Origin: Halomonas sp. GFAJ-1 | Lineage (GTDB): Bacteria > Pseudomonadota > Gammaproteobacteria > Pseudomonadales > Halomonadaceae | DNA: 64,000 bases | Reading direction: 5' to 3' | Assembly: GCA_002966495.1 (NCBI GenBank) | Contig: CP016490.1 | Span: forward strand, 2,666,001 to 2,730,000 | Shown here: piece after piece, positions 57,020-64,000 of the stretch | Numbering within the stretch: the first letter of the stretch is position 1 | Layout of the letters: each line of letters starts with the position of its first letter | The notes under the pieces: generated by a model | The model's database searches: none | The model's input: the letters and a program-made list of their open reading frames with translations, nothing else | Told to the model about the DNA's origin: nothing | Program-made: the position numbers and the translations under genes

Positions 57020-57283
57020 TTAAGAGGCGAGTAGCTGTTTATTGCGCACATAGTGGTCGAATTCCGTAAAACCGCCAATGTGCTGTTGGTCGACAAATAT
57101 TTGCGGAACTGTGTGAATTGGTTTGCCCGCAGTTTTTGCAATATCTTCTTTGGTAACACCCTCTGTAGGCATATCTACATAGCGATAGCCTTCAATTTTT
57201 CCTGTGCTTTCCAGGTGGTCAGCTAACTGCTTTGCGCGGACGCAAAAAGGGCAAGACATGCGACCAAAAATAACCACAAACAT
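57020..57283 (-). CDS. grxA: Glutaredoxin (GrxA type)
   Basis: Encodes 87 residues from the ATG at 57283, with AAAGGAG upstream; a longer open frame to 57466 is not coding. The redox motif C-P-F-C is at about 11-14. T-V-P-Q-I-F-V-D (about 61-68) and the glutathione-binding G-G-F-T-E-F (about 73-78) are typical. It reduces disulfides (for example in ribonucleotide reductase) using glutathione. Confidence 0.93.
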   Translation of the reverse strand: MFVVIFGRMSCPFCVRAKQLADHLESTGKIEGYRYVDMPTEGVTKEDIAKTAGKPIHTVPQIFVDQQHIGGFTEFDHYVRNKQLLAS

Positions 57284-57423
57284 GGGTAACGCTCCTTTAA
57301 AATAGTAGGCTTTCAGTAAAAAATTACGGCCATTGTGGCGTAGCTGAGACGCTTTCGCCAATAGCACCAAACTACGTCCATCATTGAGGCGCGTTATCGG
57401 TGCCATTTGTTCAAGGAGAAGTG

Positions 57424-57849
57424 ATGCAACGGTTGGCTCACCAGGAGTATCAGCACCTAGCGGCACTGGCGCTGGCGTATCGAGATGCGCACCTGCGCTC
57501 TATCAAAGAACATAGCCACTATAACCCTCGGTTAGGCGTAGACGCTTTATGCTTTGAACACCTCAACGAGACAGTTCATGGGGCTTCGCTGATGGTGGGA
57601 GCCTTGATGACACCTTGTGAGCTTTGGCTGATGGCGGTGCCCGAGCAGTCCATGCTGACGTCGCCGCTACCTGAGACGCTGTTGCTTGACTTACCTTCAG
57701 GGCGTTACTTGTTAGACCTGGAGCGGTTGCCTACTGGCTATGAAATCTACAAGCGCAGTGTCTTAGAGGATTTAAGCGATCTCGAAAGTATGCAGGATGC
57801 CGCTCGGTTAGCGCAGCAAATGATGTCGCGCTTAATGGCTCAGAGCTAA
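57424..57849 (+). CDS. Orphan HybE-like [NiFe]-hydrogenase chaperone family protein
   Basis: Encodes 141 residues from the ATG at 57424, with AAGGAGAAGTG upstream. N-P-R-L-G-V-D-A-L-C-F-E (about 34-45), G-A-L-M-T-P-C-E-L-W-L-M (about 58-69), L-P-S-G-R-Y-L-L-D (about 89-97) and L-P-T-G-Y-E-I-Y-K-R-S follow the HybE/HupJ pattern, where T-P-W-F-M-N-L and F-P-S-G-x-Y-E-F are typical. HybE guides Tat-dependent export of hydrogenase-2. No hydrogenase gene is in the window, so the real partner is unknown. Confidence 0.6.
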   Translation: MQRLAHQEYQHLAALALAYRDAHLRSIKEHSHYNPRLGVDALCFEHLNETVHGASLMVGALMTPCELWLMAVPEQSMLTSPLPETLLLDLPSGRYLLDLERLPTGYEIYKRSVLEDLSDLESMQDAARLAQQMMSRLMAQS

Positions 57850-58006
57850 GTGCCAGAAGGGCAGAGTATGCAGACAGCCTAATGGGCTTCTATACTCGTA
57901 ACCGTTACATCTAGACGCTTCGGTTGTCGTTATGAATAACCCCGATATCATCAACGTGTTCCGGCTTTTGATGTTCCTCTCTGATTTCTTGTAAATGGCC
58001 TAGTGT

Positions 58007-58020
58007 GACACGAGAGTGTC
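58007..58020. promoter_or_regulatory. Inverted repeat upstream of bdhA
   Basis: GACAC-GAGA-GTGTC is a perfect five-base inverted repeat about 90 bases before the bdhA start. It could be an operator; no T tract follows. Nothing else is evident in 57850-58111. Confidence 0.3.
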
Positions 58021-58111
58021 GACGAGTGCCGAGCGTTAAATTGACTATTTTTATGTCGCGTTTTTCAAGACCTGCTTTTCAACATCTAATTTAACCCAAA
58101 AGGAAATGCTA

Positions 58112-58885
58112 ATGAGTTCTCCAGTAGCCGCAACCCCCCGCGTTGCTGTGGTAACCGGTACCACCACAGGCATTGGTGCCGCTGTTGTGAAACATTTTTG
58201 TGAGCTGGGCCATCAGGTTCTCGCCGTGGATTTCAATCCAAAAGGCAAGGAAGTGGCCGATGCGGCTGGCGCGGCGTTTTACCAGGCTGACCTAACTGAT
58301 CCTGATGCGTGTCGTGCTGCTATCGCGGATGCGGTAAAGCGCTTTGGTGGCGTGGATATTTTGGTGAATAATGCGGGTATTCAGCACGTTGCGTCGATTG
58401 AAACCTTTCCTGAAGAGAAGTGGCGTCAAATTATTGATCTAATGCTCACGGCGCCTTTCATCCTCACTCAAGCGGCTTGGCCATCAATGCGTGAAAAAGG
58501 CTGGGGGCGAATTATTAATATTGCCTCGATTCATGCCCAAGTCGCCTCGCCCGGCAAGTCTGCGTACGTAAGTGCTAAGCATGGCATGATGGGGTTGACC
58601 AAAACGGCTGCGCTGGAAGGCGGCGAGCAGGGGATTACTGCCAACGCTATTTGCCCTGCCTATGTGAGAACACCGCTGGTGGATAACCAAATCGCCGATC
58701 AAGCCAAGCTGCACGGTATGGGCGAGCAAGAGGTGATTGAAAACATCATGCTAAAAAATGCCGCGGTTAAGCGTTTAATCGAACCAATCGAAGTGGCACA
58801 GATGGTAGCGTATCTCGCTTCTGACGCTGCTGGTGCGGTAACCGGTTCAAGCTGGAATATTGACCTAGGCTGGACAGCCCACTAA
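58112..58885 (+). CDS. bdhA: 3-hydroxybutyrate dehydrogenase (SDR)
   Basis: Encodes 257 residues from the ATG at 58112, eight bases after AAAGGA; the ATG at 58106 is too close. The Rossmann motif T-G-T-T-T-G-I-G (about 15-22), N-N-A-G-I-Q-H (about 90-96) and the catalytic Ser...Tyr-x3-Lys (I-H-A-Q-V-A-S-P-G-K-S-A-Y-V-S-A-K) are present. It interconverts 3-hydroxybutyrate and acetoacetate with NAD, so cells can use PHB monomers. It converges on the RegA-type gene. Confidence 0.9.
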   Translation: MSSPVAATPRVAVVTGTTTGIGAAVVKHFCELGHQVLAVDFNPKGKEVADAAGAAFYQADLTDPDACRAAIADAVKRFGGVDILVNNAGIQHVASIETFPEEKWRQIIDLMLTAPFILTQAAWPSMREKGWGRIINIASIHAQVASPGKSAYVSAKHGMMGLTKTAALEGGEQGITANAICPAYVRTPLVDNQIADQAKLHGMGEQEVIENIMLKNAAVKRLIEPIEVAQMVAYLASDAAGAVTGSSWNIDLGWTAH

Positions 58886-58998
58886 CGCGATTATTTCCCC
58901 TGTTAGGGCGCGCCACTTATGCTGAAGCGTTTATAAGAGGGTGGTAACAGGGGAATTTGCTGATGCATAGATGTTTATTGACTGAACTTTAACGTGAG

Positions 58999-59538
58999 TT
59001 AACGGCGAACTGGGCGTTTTTGTAACTTGCGTTGTAAGGTTCGCCGGTGCATGCCCAGCGCGCGGGCAGTCGCTGAAATATTGCCATCGTGCTCTTGAAG
59101 CACTTTTTGGATATGTTCCCAGGTAATGCGATTGATAGAGGGCGGGTTATCGGCAAGCTCGATGTTGGGGTCGCCTTCCTGCTGTTCAAACGCATGAATA
59201 ACGTCGTCCGCGTCAGCGGGTTTACACAAGTAGTTCACTGCGCCTAGCTTGATTGCTTCTACTGCGGTGGCAATGCTCGAATAGCCGGTAAGCACCACAA
59301 TGCGGCAATGGGGCACGGTGATGAGCAGCTCAGGTAGTAGTTTAAGGCCCGAGCTGTGTTCGAGTTTAAGATCCAATGTTGCCATGGTTGGCACAAATTG
59401 CGCCGCTACCGTTAGTGCTTGGTCGGCATCGTGGGCAACCATTACCTCGTAGCCACGTCGGCTGAGCGCTCGGCTCAATACATGGCAAAACATTTCATCG
59501 TCATCAATAATTAGAAGGCGTTGCTCGTGCGTCTGCAT
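58999..59538 (-). CDS. regA: RegA/PrrA-type redox response regulator
   Basis: Encodes 179 residues. The receiver domain has D-D-D-E-M-F near 11, the phospho-acceptor Asp in M-A-T-L-D-L-K (about residue 57) and a conserved Lys near 108. The C-terminal Fis-type helix-turn-helix, N-I-S-A-T-A-R-A-L-G-M-H-R-R-T-L-Q-R-K-L (about 152-171), is nearly invariant in the RegA/PrrA/ActR/RoxR family. These regulators adjust respiration and redox metabolism. It follows the sensor gene by 36 bases. Confidence 0.92.
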   Translation of the reverse strand: MQTHEQRLLIIDDDEMFCHVLSRALSRRGYEVMVAHDADQALTVAAQFVPTMATLDLKLEHSSGLKLLPELLITVPHCRIVVLTGYSSIATAVEAIKLGAVNYLCKPADADDVIHAFEQQEGDPNIELADNPPSINRITWEHIQKVLQEHDGNISATARALGMHRRTLQRKLQKRPVRR

Positions 59539-59574
59539 GATGTCCTCGGTGTTGCTGCGGCTGCCATGCCGCTA

Positions 59575-60849
59575 TTACCTATCTGGGGCGGAGCAGCGTG
59601 GAAGCGTTACTTCCGTTAACGTGCCACCTTCAGGGTGATTGTACAGTCTAACGCCGCCGCCAAAGCGGTTAATCGTGGCATGGGTTAAAAACAAGCCAAT
59701 TCCCATCCCTTTGCTTTTTGTAGAGACGAAGGTATCGCCAAGCTGGTCAGCGATGGACATAGCAATCCCGGGGCCATGATCGCGTATATCGATAATGACG
59801 CTCTCTTCCTGCCAATCTAACCGAATGGCAATCTGCTCTGGATTTGCATCGGCGGCATTGTTTAATAAGTTAGTGAGTGCTTGGTCAAGGGTAGCATCCA
59901 CGGCAAGCCAAGGGCGGCCACGCTTCTCGTTAACATCGAAGTGGTGGCTAACATCGGGCCTGATAACCAGCCAGCGCTGCACTACGCCTGCCAACCACAC
60001 TTCTGCATCAAGCACTTCAGGTTCAGCCATACGCCGCCGATCCGCATTGGTAACTAAGTGCTGCAAACGCGACTTGCACACATCGACCTGCTGGCGCAAC
60101 AGCGCAATGTCTTGCTGAAGCACGCTGTCCCTAAGTGCTTCATCTTGCATCTCTTTAAGAAGCACCGCCATGGTGGAGAGTGGGGTGCCTAGTTCGTGTG
60201 CAGTGCCTGCGGCTTGGGTAGCCACTGCTAATACCTGCTCGTTGCGCAGAGCAGATTCCCGAGTGAGCGACAAGGCTTTATCCCGGTTGCGAAGCGCATG
60301 CGCCATTTTATAAATAAAAAAAGTGACCAGCCCCGCCGATAAGCCAAAGTTGAGCCACATGCCCAGCACGTGAAGGCTGAGTGGGCCATCGCTATTGATG
60401 TGGCCTAGCTGCGGAATAGGGTGATAGTAAAACATCAAAAACGTATAACCCGCCATAGAGCAGGCGGCCACTGTCCAGGCATGCCGCCAGGGTAGCGTGG
60501 CGGCTGCAATGGTCACTGGCACTAGGTAATAGGTAATAAACGGGTTGGTAGAGCCACCGGAAAAATAAAATAGCAGTGTTAAACCGGCCACATCGGCTAA
60601 TAAGTGGGAAAGGTATTCAATATGTTTTACCGCCCGGGGCCTGCCAAGACGCCACCAAGTCGCAATATTAAGCACGCCCATAGCAATGACCACGCCGACC
60701 ACTGCTGTAACGGGTAAATCAAACGCTAAGAATTCGATGCCGACAATAATCGCCAGTAAAAAGCCTGTCCATGTAATGCCTCGGACAATGGTCAATCGAA
60801 CCAGATTGCGGTTTGGCGTTGACAGTGGCAGGGGAAGGGCGGTGGGCAT
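59575..60849 (-). CDS. regB: RegB/PrrB-type redox sensor histidine kinase
   Basis: Encodes 424 residues from the ATG at 60849; a TTG 14 codons earlier lies inside the upstream gene and has no ribosome-binding site. Six N-terminal membrane spans (about 20-190) include G-G-S-T-N-P-F, the quinone-sensing heptad of RegB. The H box A-G-T-A-H-E-L-G-T-P-L is near 227. The redox Cys is in Q-V-D-V-C-K-S-R-L (about 265). N, G1 and G2 ATP-binding boxes are intact, with D-H-G-P-G-I and G-M-G-I-G-L-F. It phosphorylates the downstream RegA-type regulator when the quinone pool is reduced. Confidence 0.9.
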   Translation of the reverse strand: MPTALPLPLSTPNRNLVRLTIVRGITWTGFLLAIIVGIEFLAFDLPVTAVVGVVIAMGVLNIATWWRLGRPRAVKHIEYLSHLLADVAGLTLLFYFSGGSTNPFITYYLVPVTIAAATLPWRHAWTVAACSMAGYTFLMFYYHPIPQLGHINSDGPLSLHVLGMWLNFGLSAGLVTFFIYKMAHALRNRDKALSLTRESALRNEQVLAVATQAAGTAHELGTPLSTMAVLLKEMQDEALRDSVLQQDIALLRQQVDVCKSRLQHLVTNADRRRMAEPEVLDAEVWLAGVVQRWLVIRPDVSHHFDVNEKRGRPWLAVDATLDQALTNLLNNAADANPEQIAIRLDWQEESVIIDIRDHGPGIAMSIADQLGDTFVSTKSKGMGIGLFLTHATINRFGGGVRLYNHPEGGTLTEVTLPRCSAPDR

Positions 60850-60856
60850 AACGAGA

Positions 60857-61279
60857 TTATCTACCTGATATTTTAACACTATGAATGACAAATTTGATAA
60901 ATAGGGTCATGACAAAGGTCATCCACCCGGCTGAAGCTAAAAAGTTAAACAGCAGCATTTTGGGTGGAAGCCAGGCGCTACCTACGATGGCTTCAAGCAT
61001 AATGTGGAAAAACATTGCCAACAGTAGTGGCAATGCAAGGGTATGAATCCACATATCTGTTCGCCGCTTACGGATATGGTAGCGCCCCAATAAATAGCGC
61101 ATGGGGCGGTGAGCCCAGCTAATAAGTACCAAGGCGCCAACCACAAACAGCATTGCCACAGTGGGTTCGGTACTGCCTTTGTACATTGAAATAGAGATCG
61201 ACCAGGCAAGCCCAAGCCACATTAACCCTTCAATGCTGGCGATAATGTCTGCATAGCGACGCACGTTCTGCATAAACAA
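60857..61279 (-). CDS. Small membrane protein linked to the RegBA genes
   Basis: Encodes 140 residues if it uses the TTG at 61279, five bases after AAGGA; the ATG at 61273 is the alternative. Four hydrophobic segments (about 15-32, 42-58, 80-97 and 108-132) with a basic loop H-I-R-K-R-R-T-D in the middle. No family was recognised. It ends seven bases before the RegB start, so the three genes are probably co-transcribed. A link to redox sensing is inference. Confidence 0.6.
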   Translation of the reverse strand: MFMQNVRRYADIIASIEGLMWLGLAWSISISMYKGSTEPTVAMLFVVGALVLISWAHRPMRYLLGRYHIRKRRTDMWIHTLALPLLLAMFFHIMLEAIVGSAWLPPKMLLFNFLASAGWMTFVMTLFIKFVIHSVKISGR

Positions 61280-61435
61280 CGAGATCCTTGATCCTACAAA
61301 GTGCCGCCATGATACGACACTTGATGAGGGCTGTGGGGCACAACGGTAGATTTATACCCCGCAGTATTGGGTATACTGTGCACTCTCTAATGCTCTGCCC
61401 GATTACTCTACAACCAGATAAGCACAGGACTTGCC

Positions 61436-62476
61436 GTGGACGCTATTACGTTAACCCGCCCTGATGATTGGCACCTTCATTTACGTGATGATGAGGCGCT
61501 AAACGCCGTGGTAGGCCATACCGCCGCCCAAATGGGTCGAGCGATTATCATGCCAAACCTCAAGCCCCCCGTGACCACCACCGAGCAGGCCATTGCTTAC
61601 CGCGAGCGCATCTTGGCAGCGCTACCCCCTGGGAGTCGCTTTGAGCCGCTAATGACGCTCTACTTAACCGATACAACGCCTGTCAGTGAAATTGAAAAAG
61701 CGGTTGAAAGTTGTGTAGTGAAAGCCGTTAAGCTCTATCCAGCGGGGGCAACGACTAATTCGGCCTCTGGCGTTACCGATATTGCCCACTGCGATGAGGC
61801 AATTGCGATGATGGCCAAGTTGGGTATGCCATTATTGGTTCATGGTGAAGTCACCGATAGTGATATCGATATTTTCGACCGTGAAGCAGCGTTTATAGAG
61901 CGGGTAATGAAGCCCCTGCTAGCGAGGCATCCTAGCCTTAAAGTGGTTTTTGAGCACATTACGACCCAGCAGGCTGCGGAGTTTGTTGCCGCTGCGCCCG
62001 GCAATATTGCAGCTACCATTACTGCTCACCATTTGCTATTTAACCGTAACAAGATGCTGGCGGGTGGCATTCGCCCCCATTACTACTGCTTGCCGATTTT
62101 AAAACGCGAACAGCATCGTCTGGCGTTACTAAAAGCTGCGACCAGTGGAAGCGCTAAGTTTTTCCTGGGTACCGATAGTGCTCCCCATGCCCAAGGTGAT
62201 AAGGAGTCGAGCTGTGGTTGTGCAGGTGCGTATACGGCGCCTGCCGCGATTGAACTGTATGCAGTCGCGTTTGAAGAGATGCAGGCGCTGGATAAGCTTG
62301 AAGCCTTTGCCAGCTTAAATGGTCCGCGTTTTTACGGACTTTCCCCCAATACTGACACCATCACGCTGGAACGCCGTGAATGGCGTTTGCCTGAACGCTT
62401 CCCCTACGCCGCAGGGCAGGACATCATTCCGCTTATGGCAGGTGAAACCTTGCCGTGGGCACTTAAAGACGCCTAA
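61436..62476 (+). CDS. pyrC: Dihydroorotase
   Basis: Encodes 346 residues from a GTG start with AGGA seven bases before. The zinc motif D-W-H-L-H-L-R is at about 11-17. The carboxylated Lys is in K-A-V-K-L-Y-P-A-G (about residue 98), with H-G-E-V near 135, F-E-H-I near 172 and the catalytic Asp in G-T-D-S-A-P-H (about 246). It is the class II enzyme of de novo pyrimidine synthesis. Confidence 0.96.
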   Translation: MDAITLTRPDDWHLHLRDDEALNAVVGHTAAQMGRAIIMPNLKPPVTTTEQAIAYRERILAALPPGSRFEPLMTLYLTDTTPVSEIEKAVESCVVKAVKLYPAGATTNSASGVTDIAHCDEAIAMMAKLGMPLLVHGEVTDSDIDIFDREAAFIERVMKPLLARHPSLKVVFEHITTQQAAEFVAAAPGNIAATITAHHLLFNRNKMLAGGIRPHYYCLPILKREQHRLALLKAATSGSAKFFLGTDSAPHAQGDKESSCGCAGAYTAPAAIELYAVAFEEMQALDKLEAFASLNGPRFYGLSPNTDTITLERREWRLPERFPYAAGQDIIPLMAGETLPWALKDA

Positions 62477-62538
62477 AAGCGGCGCCTGGCAAAGCGCGCT
62501 ATCGAGCAGATGTAGCCCTCTATCTAGCGCTAGCTAGC

Positions 62539-62574
62539 AACATAAAACGGAGCCATTGGGCTCCGTTTTATGTT
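62539..62574. terminator. Bidirectional terminator between pyrC and mtnN
   Basis: ACATAAAACGGAGCC-ATTG-GGCTCCGTTTTATGT is a perfect 15-base-pair stem with A/T flanks acting in both directions. Confidence 0.9.
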
Positions 62575-62591
62575 GTGTTTTGCGTTGTCGA

Positions 62592-63299
62592 CTAGGTGTT
62601 GCCGAGCGTTATAAGCATTTGATCAACCATGCGGGACGAGTGGTCTGCGGCGATATCTAAGAACTGTTCAAAAGAGAGATGGTTGTCGCCGCTGCCAGGT
62701 ATGTCCGACAGCGCGCGGATAACCACAAACGGGCATCCGTAGAGATGGCAGGTTTGTGCAATCGCGGCACCTTCCATTTCAACCGCCAGCATCGTAGGGA
62801 ACTGAGCGCGCGTTGTGGCTACGCGTTCCGGATCGGCCATAAAGGCGTCCCCTGTGGCGATTAACCCTTCACGAACGTTTACTTCCCCCAGCGCTGCAAT
62901 GGCGCCACGTGCTAGATCGCGTAACTGCTTATCAGCCTGATAAGCGGCGGGCATGCCTGGAACTTGTCCTAATTCATAGCCGAACACGACGGCGTCCACA
63001 TCATGGTGACGAACTTCATCAGAGATGATGACATCGCCGATATTTAGATCGGTAGCGAAGCCGCCTGCCGAGCCGGTGTTAATAACAGCGTCAGGCTGAT
63101 GACGCTCAAGCAGGATAGCGGTGCCTACGGCTGCGTTGACCTTACCGATGCCTGACTGCAACACCACCACCTCTAACCCATAGCGCGTACCGGTATAGAA
63201 TACAAAACCGGCGTGTTCATAACGCGCAGCATTTTCAAGCTGGCTGGCTAAAAGGTTAACTTCTTGCGCCATGGCGCCAATAATTCCAATCCGTCGCAC
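62592..63299 (-). CDS. mtnN: 5'-methylthioadenosine/S-adenosylhomocysteine nucleosidase
   Basis: Encodes 235 residues from a GTG start, with AAGGAG about ten bases upstream. M-R-R-I-G-I-I-G-A-M-A-Q-E-V opens it with the catalytic Glu at residue 13; I-N-T-G-S-A-G-G-F is near 74, V-E-M-E-G-A-A-I-A near 173, and the catalytic Asp lies in R-A-L-S-D-I-P-G (about 199). It recycles methylthioadenosine and S-adenosylhomocysteine to adenine. It lies after folD on the same strand. Confidence 0.96.
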   Translation of the reverse strand: MRRIGIIGAMAQEVNLLASQLENAARYEHAGFVFYTGTRYGLEVVVLQSGIGKVNAAVGTAILLERHQPDAVINTGSAGGFATDLNIGDVIISDEVRHHDVDAVVFGYELGQVPGMPAAYQADKQLRDLARGAIAALGEVNVREGLIATGDAFMADPERVATTRAQFPTMLAVEMEGAAIAQTCHLYGCPFVVIRALSDIPGSGDNHLSFEQFLDIAADHSSRMVDQMLITLGNT

Positions 63300-63355
63300 G
63301 TTAAGGTGCTCCTTGGTTGCTCAGTATCGTCTTAAGGCGGCGTTTCTTTAAGCCC

Positions 63356-64000
63356 TTATAGAGCTTTGTCGTGGCGCTCAGCGGCTTCTAGGGTGTTTTC
63401 AAGCAGGGTAGCAACCGTCATTGGCCCTACGCCGCCGGGCACCGGTGTGATAAAGCTGGCGCGTTCAGCGGCGATGGTAAAGTCGACATCTCCCATCAGT
63501 GAGCCATCTTCTTGTCGGTTAATACCTACATCGATAACAATAGCGCCAGGCTTAATCCATTCGCTATTAACGATGCCAGGCTTGCCAACAGCAACCACCA
63601 ATAGGTCAGCACGACTAACATGCGTTTGCAGGTTCTGAGTAAAACGATGGCAAACCGTCGTGGTGCAGCCCGCGAGCATAAGCTCTAGTGCCATTGGGCG
63701 GCCTACAATGTTAGAGGCGCCTACAACGGTGGCATCTAAGCCACGCACCGCAATCCCGCTTTGCGCCAGCATGGTCATAATGCCTTTAGGCGTACAGGGC
63801 CGCAGCGACGGCATTCGCTGGGCTAAGCGGCCAATGTTGTAAGGGTGAAAGCCATCAACATCCTTATCAGGACGGATGCGCTCTAAAATGGGTCGTGCAT
63901 CCATATGGTCTGGCAGAGGTAGTTGAACCAGAATGCCATCAACCGCAGGGTCATCGTTTAGCTGATCGACTAGGGTTTCCAGCGTTTCCTGCGTGGTGTT
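63356..64000 (-). CDS. folD: Methylene-THF dehydrogenase / methenyl-THF cyclohydrolase (5' end outside window)
   Basis: The last 214 residues are present, and the frame stays open to the window edge, so the ATG at 63904 is internal. [11 protein letters not shown] is visible near 63905-63935, then [15 protein letters not shown], the NADP fold [12 protein letters not shown] and the C-terminal P-G-G-V-G-P-M-T. It interconverts methylene- and formyl-THF and uses the one-carbon units supplied by GcvT. Confidence 0.95.
   Translation of the reverse strand, partial: NTTQETLETLVDQLNDDPAVDGILVQLPLPDHMDARPILERIRPDKDVDGFHPYNIGRLAQRMPSLRPCTPKGIMTMLAQSGIAVRGLDATVVGASNIVGRPMALELMLAGCTTTVCHRFTQNLQTHVSRADLLVVAVGKPGIVNSEWIKPGAIVIDVGINRQEDGSLMGDVDFTIAAERASFITPVPGGVGPMTVATLLENTLEAAERHDKAL

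Noticed and set aside
57931..57993. 20-codon leader-peptide-like frame upstream of bdhA
   Set aside because: No ribosome-binding site, no repeated regulatory codons and no attenuator hairpin follows.
63831..63847. Ter-like sequence containing ATGTTGTAA in folD, and a shorter one at 35422-35429 in pilB
   Set aside because: Only part of the E. coli Ter core matches, and both lie in conserved coding sequence, so chance is the simplest explanation.

Overview
The window looks like a stretch of chromosome from a moderately GC-rich gammaproteobacterium, most probably Halomonas or another member of the Halomonadaceae. This is an inference from several traits: a gyrA-serC-pheA-tyrA/aroA-cmk-rpsA supraoperon with fused TyrA-AroA, an rnfABCDGE-nth operon, pilBCD-coaE-yacG synteny, an MvaT-type (not H-NS-type) nucleoid protein, and a 3-hydroxybutyrate/acetoacetate module. 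Nearly all the DNA is coding. I see no insertion sequence, prophage, CRISPR array or rRNA. There is one tRNA, tRNA-Pro(GGG).

Layout. 1-4807: the 5' end of a response regulator, a small membrane protein, and a plus-strand cluster of a CstA-type peptide transporter, a small protein ending in Cys-Cys, an ArsA/Get3-like ATPase and a putative tRNA-queuosine mannosyltransferase. 4826-13400 (minus): a diguanylate cyclase gene leads directly into rnfABCDGE, nth and a carbonic-anhydrase-like gene. 13490-18253 (minus): metG, a small unknown gene, an acyltransferase and rdgC. 18434-28768 (plus): a thioesterase, then the gyrA-to-rpsA supraoperon joining DNA topology, serine and aromatic amino-acid synthesis, CMP kinase and ribosomal protein S1. 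29093-31029: mvaT, an AraC/GyrI-type regulator and an unknown gene. 31026-36809 (minus): pilB-pilC-pilD-coaE-yacG followed by a homologue of the replication-terminus protein Tus. 37063-39611: two type IV pilin genes, a CigR-like periplasmic protein, an inositol-phosphatase-family gene and tRNA-Pro.

39750-45069: an exported protein of unknown function, a 67-residue protein, a TauE/TSUP exporter, ppnN and a LysR regulator. 45142-51589: the glycine cleavage genes gcvP and gcvH on the minus strand, and an alanine/glycine:cation symporter and gcvT on the plus strand. 51670-56903: an NlpD/EnvC-like LysM lipoprotein with a degenerate LytM domain, a YihG-like acyltransferase, and a LysR regulator divergent from scoA-scoB. 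56136-61279: a DUF1338 protein, glutaredoxin, an orphan HybE-like protein, 3-hydroxybutyrate dehydrogenase and a RegB/RegA-type redox two-component system with a small membrane protein. 61436-64000: pyrC, mtnN and the 3' part of folD.

The genes fall into a few working groups: membrane redox energy coupling (Rnf, RegBA), one-carbon and glycine metabolism (GcvPHT, FolD, MtnN, PpnN), ketone-body or PHB-monomer use (BdhA, ScoAB), type IV pili, and core information processing. The parts most worth a second look are the CstA/Cys-Cys/ArsA cluster with 16-bp iterons upstream, the diguanylate cyclase translationally coupled to rnfA, the Tus homologue behind yacG, the orphan HybE protein, and an intrinsic terminator just upstream of gcvT.
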